A stretch of DNA of 7,485 nucleotides. Source: Candidatus Omnitrophota bacterium (lineage in GTDB: Bacteria > Omnitrophota > Gorgyraeia > 2-01-FULL-45-10). Each line of letters opens with the position of its first letter. The first letter of the stretch is position 1. The notes beneath the pieces are model-generated. The model ran no database searches, was not told the DNA's origin, and worked only from the letters and a program-made list of their open reading frames with translations. Below, piece by piece: positions 6,085 through 7,485 of this stretch. The DNA is taken from assembly GCA_022703295.1 (NCBI GenBank), contig JAKLDX010000045.1:1-7485 (forward strand), written 5' to 3'. Position numbers and translations under genes: made by a program.

Positions 6085-6134
6085 AATCCCGCACTTTCTT
6101 AAGAACGACTGACTGAAAAAGAAGGCGCGGGGTT
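6085..6134 (+). promoter_or_regulatory. Imperfect RNA hairpin between adaptor and permease genes
   Basis: Bases 6085-6100 can pair with 6119-6134 as a 16-bp stem with one A-C mismatch (6093/6126) and two G-U pairs, enclosing an 18-nt loop. The core is CCCGC (6088-6092) pairing with GCGGG (6127-6131) and TTTCTT (6095-6100) pairing with AAGAAG (6119-6124). The 3' arm is followed by only four T (6133-6136), so it is at best a leaky terminator; the downstream gene in the same operon argues against full termination. It could be an attenuator, a processing site or a 3'-end stabiliser that sets permease level relative to its partners. The Shine-Dalgarno of the permease starts 7 nt after the stem. 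The loop side also contains a perfect palindrome TTCTTAAGAA (6096-6105), offering a competing fold. Confidence 0.5.
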
Positions 6135-6140
6135 TTGGAA

Positions 6141-6156
6141 AGAGGGTGCGCAGGTG
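6141..6156 (+). promoter_or_regulatory. Shine-Dalgarno that fixes the GTG start of the RND permease
   Basis: AGAGGG at 6141-6146 lies 7 nt before GTG 6154-6156. Translation from this GTG yields MDLARFSVERPVTVMM, which matches the usual N-terminus of RND permeases. The first in-frame ATG (around codon 15) falls inside the first membrane segment, so the GTG is the credible start. Confidence 0.8.
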
Positions 6157-7485
6157 GATTTAGCGCGTTTTTCTGTAGAACGTCCTGTGACCGTCATGAT
6201 GGTGGTCTCGGGCTTTATGATATTCGGAGTGGTGTCGCTTTTTCTTCTCCCTCAGGAGTTGTTCCCGCAGATAGTTTATCCGCAGCTTACGGTGGTAACT
6301 CCGTATGAGAATGCCGCACCGGAAGAGATAGAGACCCTGGTCACGAAGCCCATCGAAGAGGCCATAGGCACGGTTTCCGGAGTGAAGAGAATAACGTCTA
6401 TTTCAAAAGAAGGCCTCTCTCTTGTAATAGCCGAATTCGGCTGGAATCAGAATATAAATTTCGCGGCACTCGGGATGAGGGAGAAGATAGACCTGATAAA
6501 AGAAAGACTCCCGAGGGAAGCCGAGGAGCCGATAGTCCTTCCTTTCAACCCCTTCGATAAACCCATCCTGATACTCAGCGTGACGAGTTCCAAAGAGGAC
6601 CGCTCGCTCCTTAATTTGAGAGTGCTTGTCAAGCGCATGATAAAGGACGAAGTAGAAAAAGTGGAAGGTGTCGCTTCGGCGACAATATCCGGCGGGCTTG
6701 AGCGCGAAATACAGGTAGATATCAATCAGAACAAGCTCCAGGCGAGAAGGATACCGATACTTGATATATCGAAGGCGGTTTCCAACGCCAATCTGAATTA
6801 CCCTGCCGGCACCATAAAAGAAAGTTTTTACGAATACCTTATAAGGACGCTGGGAGAATTCGACAAAGTGCAGGATATAGAAGATGTCGTAATAGGGTCT
6901 AATTATCCGGGTGTGCAGGATGAAAATTACCAGCAGGAACAGCAGCAGCAGGCAAGAAAGGGAAGCATATCCAGAGACAAGAACCTTATTTATTTAAAAG
7001 ACGTTGCTAATATAACTGACGGCGTAAAGGAGAGGACATCTTATTCCAGATATAACGGAAAAGAGAATATCTCGATAGCCATACAAAAGCAGGCGCTGGG
7101 CAACACGATAAAAACTATCGAAAGGGTGAAGAAAAAAATATCCGATCTTAAGGCTGACCTTCCCAAGGACATAAATATCGCCGTCGTATACGATCAATCC
7201 ACCTTTATCAAGGAGTCAATAAACGGTGTCGCGGACGCGGCTTGGCAGGGCGGCATAATAGTATTTTTTATACTGCTTTATTTTTTAAGAGATTTCTGGA
7301 CCTCTTTCGTTGTCACGCTGACCATTCCCGTGTCTATCATGGCGACCTTTGCGCTCATGTATTTCTCTAACGTGTCACTGAACATGATGTCCCTGGGAGG
7401 CCTTGCTTTCGGCGTAGGAAGCCTTGTAGACTGCGCGATAGTTGTAGTGGAAAATATCTTCAGGCATATACAGATGGGGGAGGAT
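6154..7485 (+). CDS. RND efflux permease (AcrB/HAE1-like), N-terminal 444 residues, cut by window end
   Basis: The frame is open from GTG 6154 to the last base; RND permeases are usually 1000-1100 residues, so about 40% is visible. It is the proton-driven inner-membrane pump of the tripartite complex. Residues 1-10 show the family start LARFSVERPVT, and TM1 runs about 11-31 ending LLPQELFPQ. The first porter half follows, with TPYENAAPEEIETLVTKPIEEAIGTVSGVKRITS and VEKVEGVASATISGGLEREIQVDIN, then IYLKDVANITDG before the return to the membrane. TM2 starts near AAWQGGIIVFFILLYFLRDF, TM3 covers TIPVSIMATFALMY, and TM4 begins NMMSLGGLAFGVGSLVDCAIVVVENI. D426 of TM4 is the conserved proton-relay Asp (AcrB D407), but the next residue is Cys427 rather than Asp or Asn. 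A Gln-rich insert occupies about 250-270. Hydrophobe/amphiphile efflux type is likely; the substrate is unknown. Confidence 0.94.
   Translation, partial: MDLARFSVERPVTVMMVVSGFMIFGVVSLFLLPQELFPQIVYPQLTVVTPYENAAPEEIETLVTKPIEEAIGTVSGVKRITSISKEGLSLVIAEFGWNQNINFAALGMREKIDLIKERLPREAEEPIVLPFNPFDKPILILSVTSSKEDRSLLNLRVLVKRMIKDEVEKVEGVASATISGGLEREIQVDINQNKLQARRIPILDISKAVSNANLNYPAGTIKESFYEYLIRTLGEFDKVQDIEDVVIGSNYPGVQDENYQQEQQQQARKGSISRDKNLIYLKDVANITDGVKERTSYSRYNGKENISIAIQKQALGNTIKTIERVKKKISDLKADLPKDINIAVVYDQSTFIKESINGVADAAWQGGIIVFFILLYFLRDFWTSFVVTLTIPVSIMATFALMYFSNVSLNMMSLGGLAFGVGSLVDCAIVVVENIFRHIQMGED

Overview
The window looks like a fragment of a Gram-negative (diderm) bacterial genome, probably assembled from a metagenome. 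The Gram-negative inference comes from a complete outer-membrane factor, an inner-membrane-anchored adaptor and the start of an RND permease encoded in a row. Base composition is roughly balanced and codons such as ATA (Ile) and AGG (Arg) are common. Together with a degenerate ROK regulator and a small zinc-ribbon protein, this suggests a deep-branching lineage such as Omnitrophota/PVC-related bacteria. That placement is a low-confidence inference, not something the sequence proves.

Layout, all on the plus strand. Positions 1-1503 are the 3' part of a tetratricopeptide-repeat (TPR) gene that is already open at base 1; it shows twelve consecutive 42-residue units with no indels. The first 77 bases are an exact copy of 757-833, exactly six TPR units downstream, so the left edge may be an assembly break at a repeat. 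Positions 1504-1605 hold a near-consensus sigma70-type promoter (TTGACT, 17 bp, TATACT), followed by two small palindromes built from TTAG/CTAA, a plausible autoregulatory operator. Then come a ROK-family repressor-like protein (1606-2724), a 120-residue zinc-ribbon protein (2747-3109), a TolC-like outer-membrane factor (3121-4845), an RND periplasmic adaptor of the HlyD/AcrA type (4867-6081), and the first 444 codons of an RND permease (6154 to the window end, starting at GTG).

The five genes from 1606 onward are separated by 22, 11, 21 and 72 bp and each has a recognisable Shine-Dalgarno sequence, weakest for the ROK gene, so they are most simply read as one operon: a complete tripartite efflux pump behind a ROK regulator. 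A strong imperfect hairpin fills the only larger gap (adaptor to permease) and could tune permease expression. Unusual points are the ROK protein, which has lost the kinase and zinc motifs of its family; lineage-type extra segments in all three pump parts (a 100-residue N-terminal extension in the TolC homologue, a Lys/Glu-rich insertion in the adaptor, a Gln-rich insertion in the permease); and an Asp-Cys pair where Asp-Asp or Asp-Asn is usual in TM4 of the permease. I see no RNA gene, CRISPR array, insertion sequence or integrase. I found no clearly new system; the most distinctive element is the ROK / zinc-ribbon / efflux gene arrangement.
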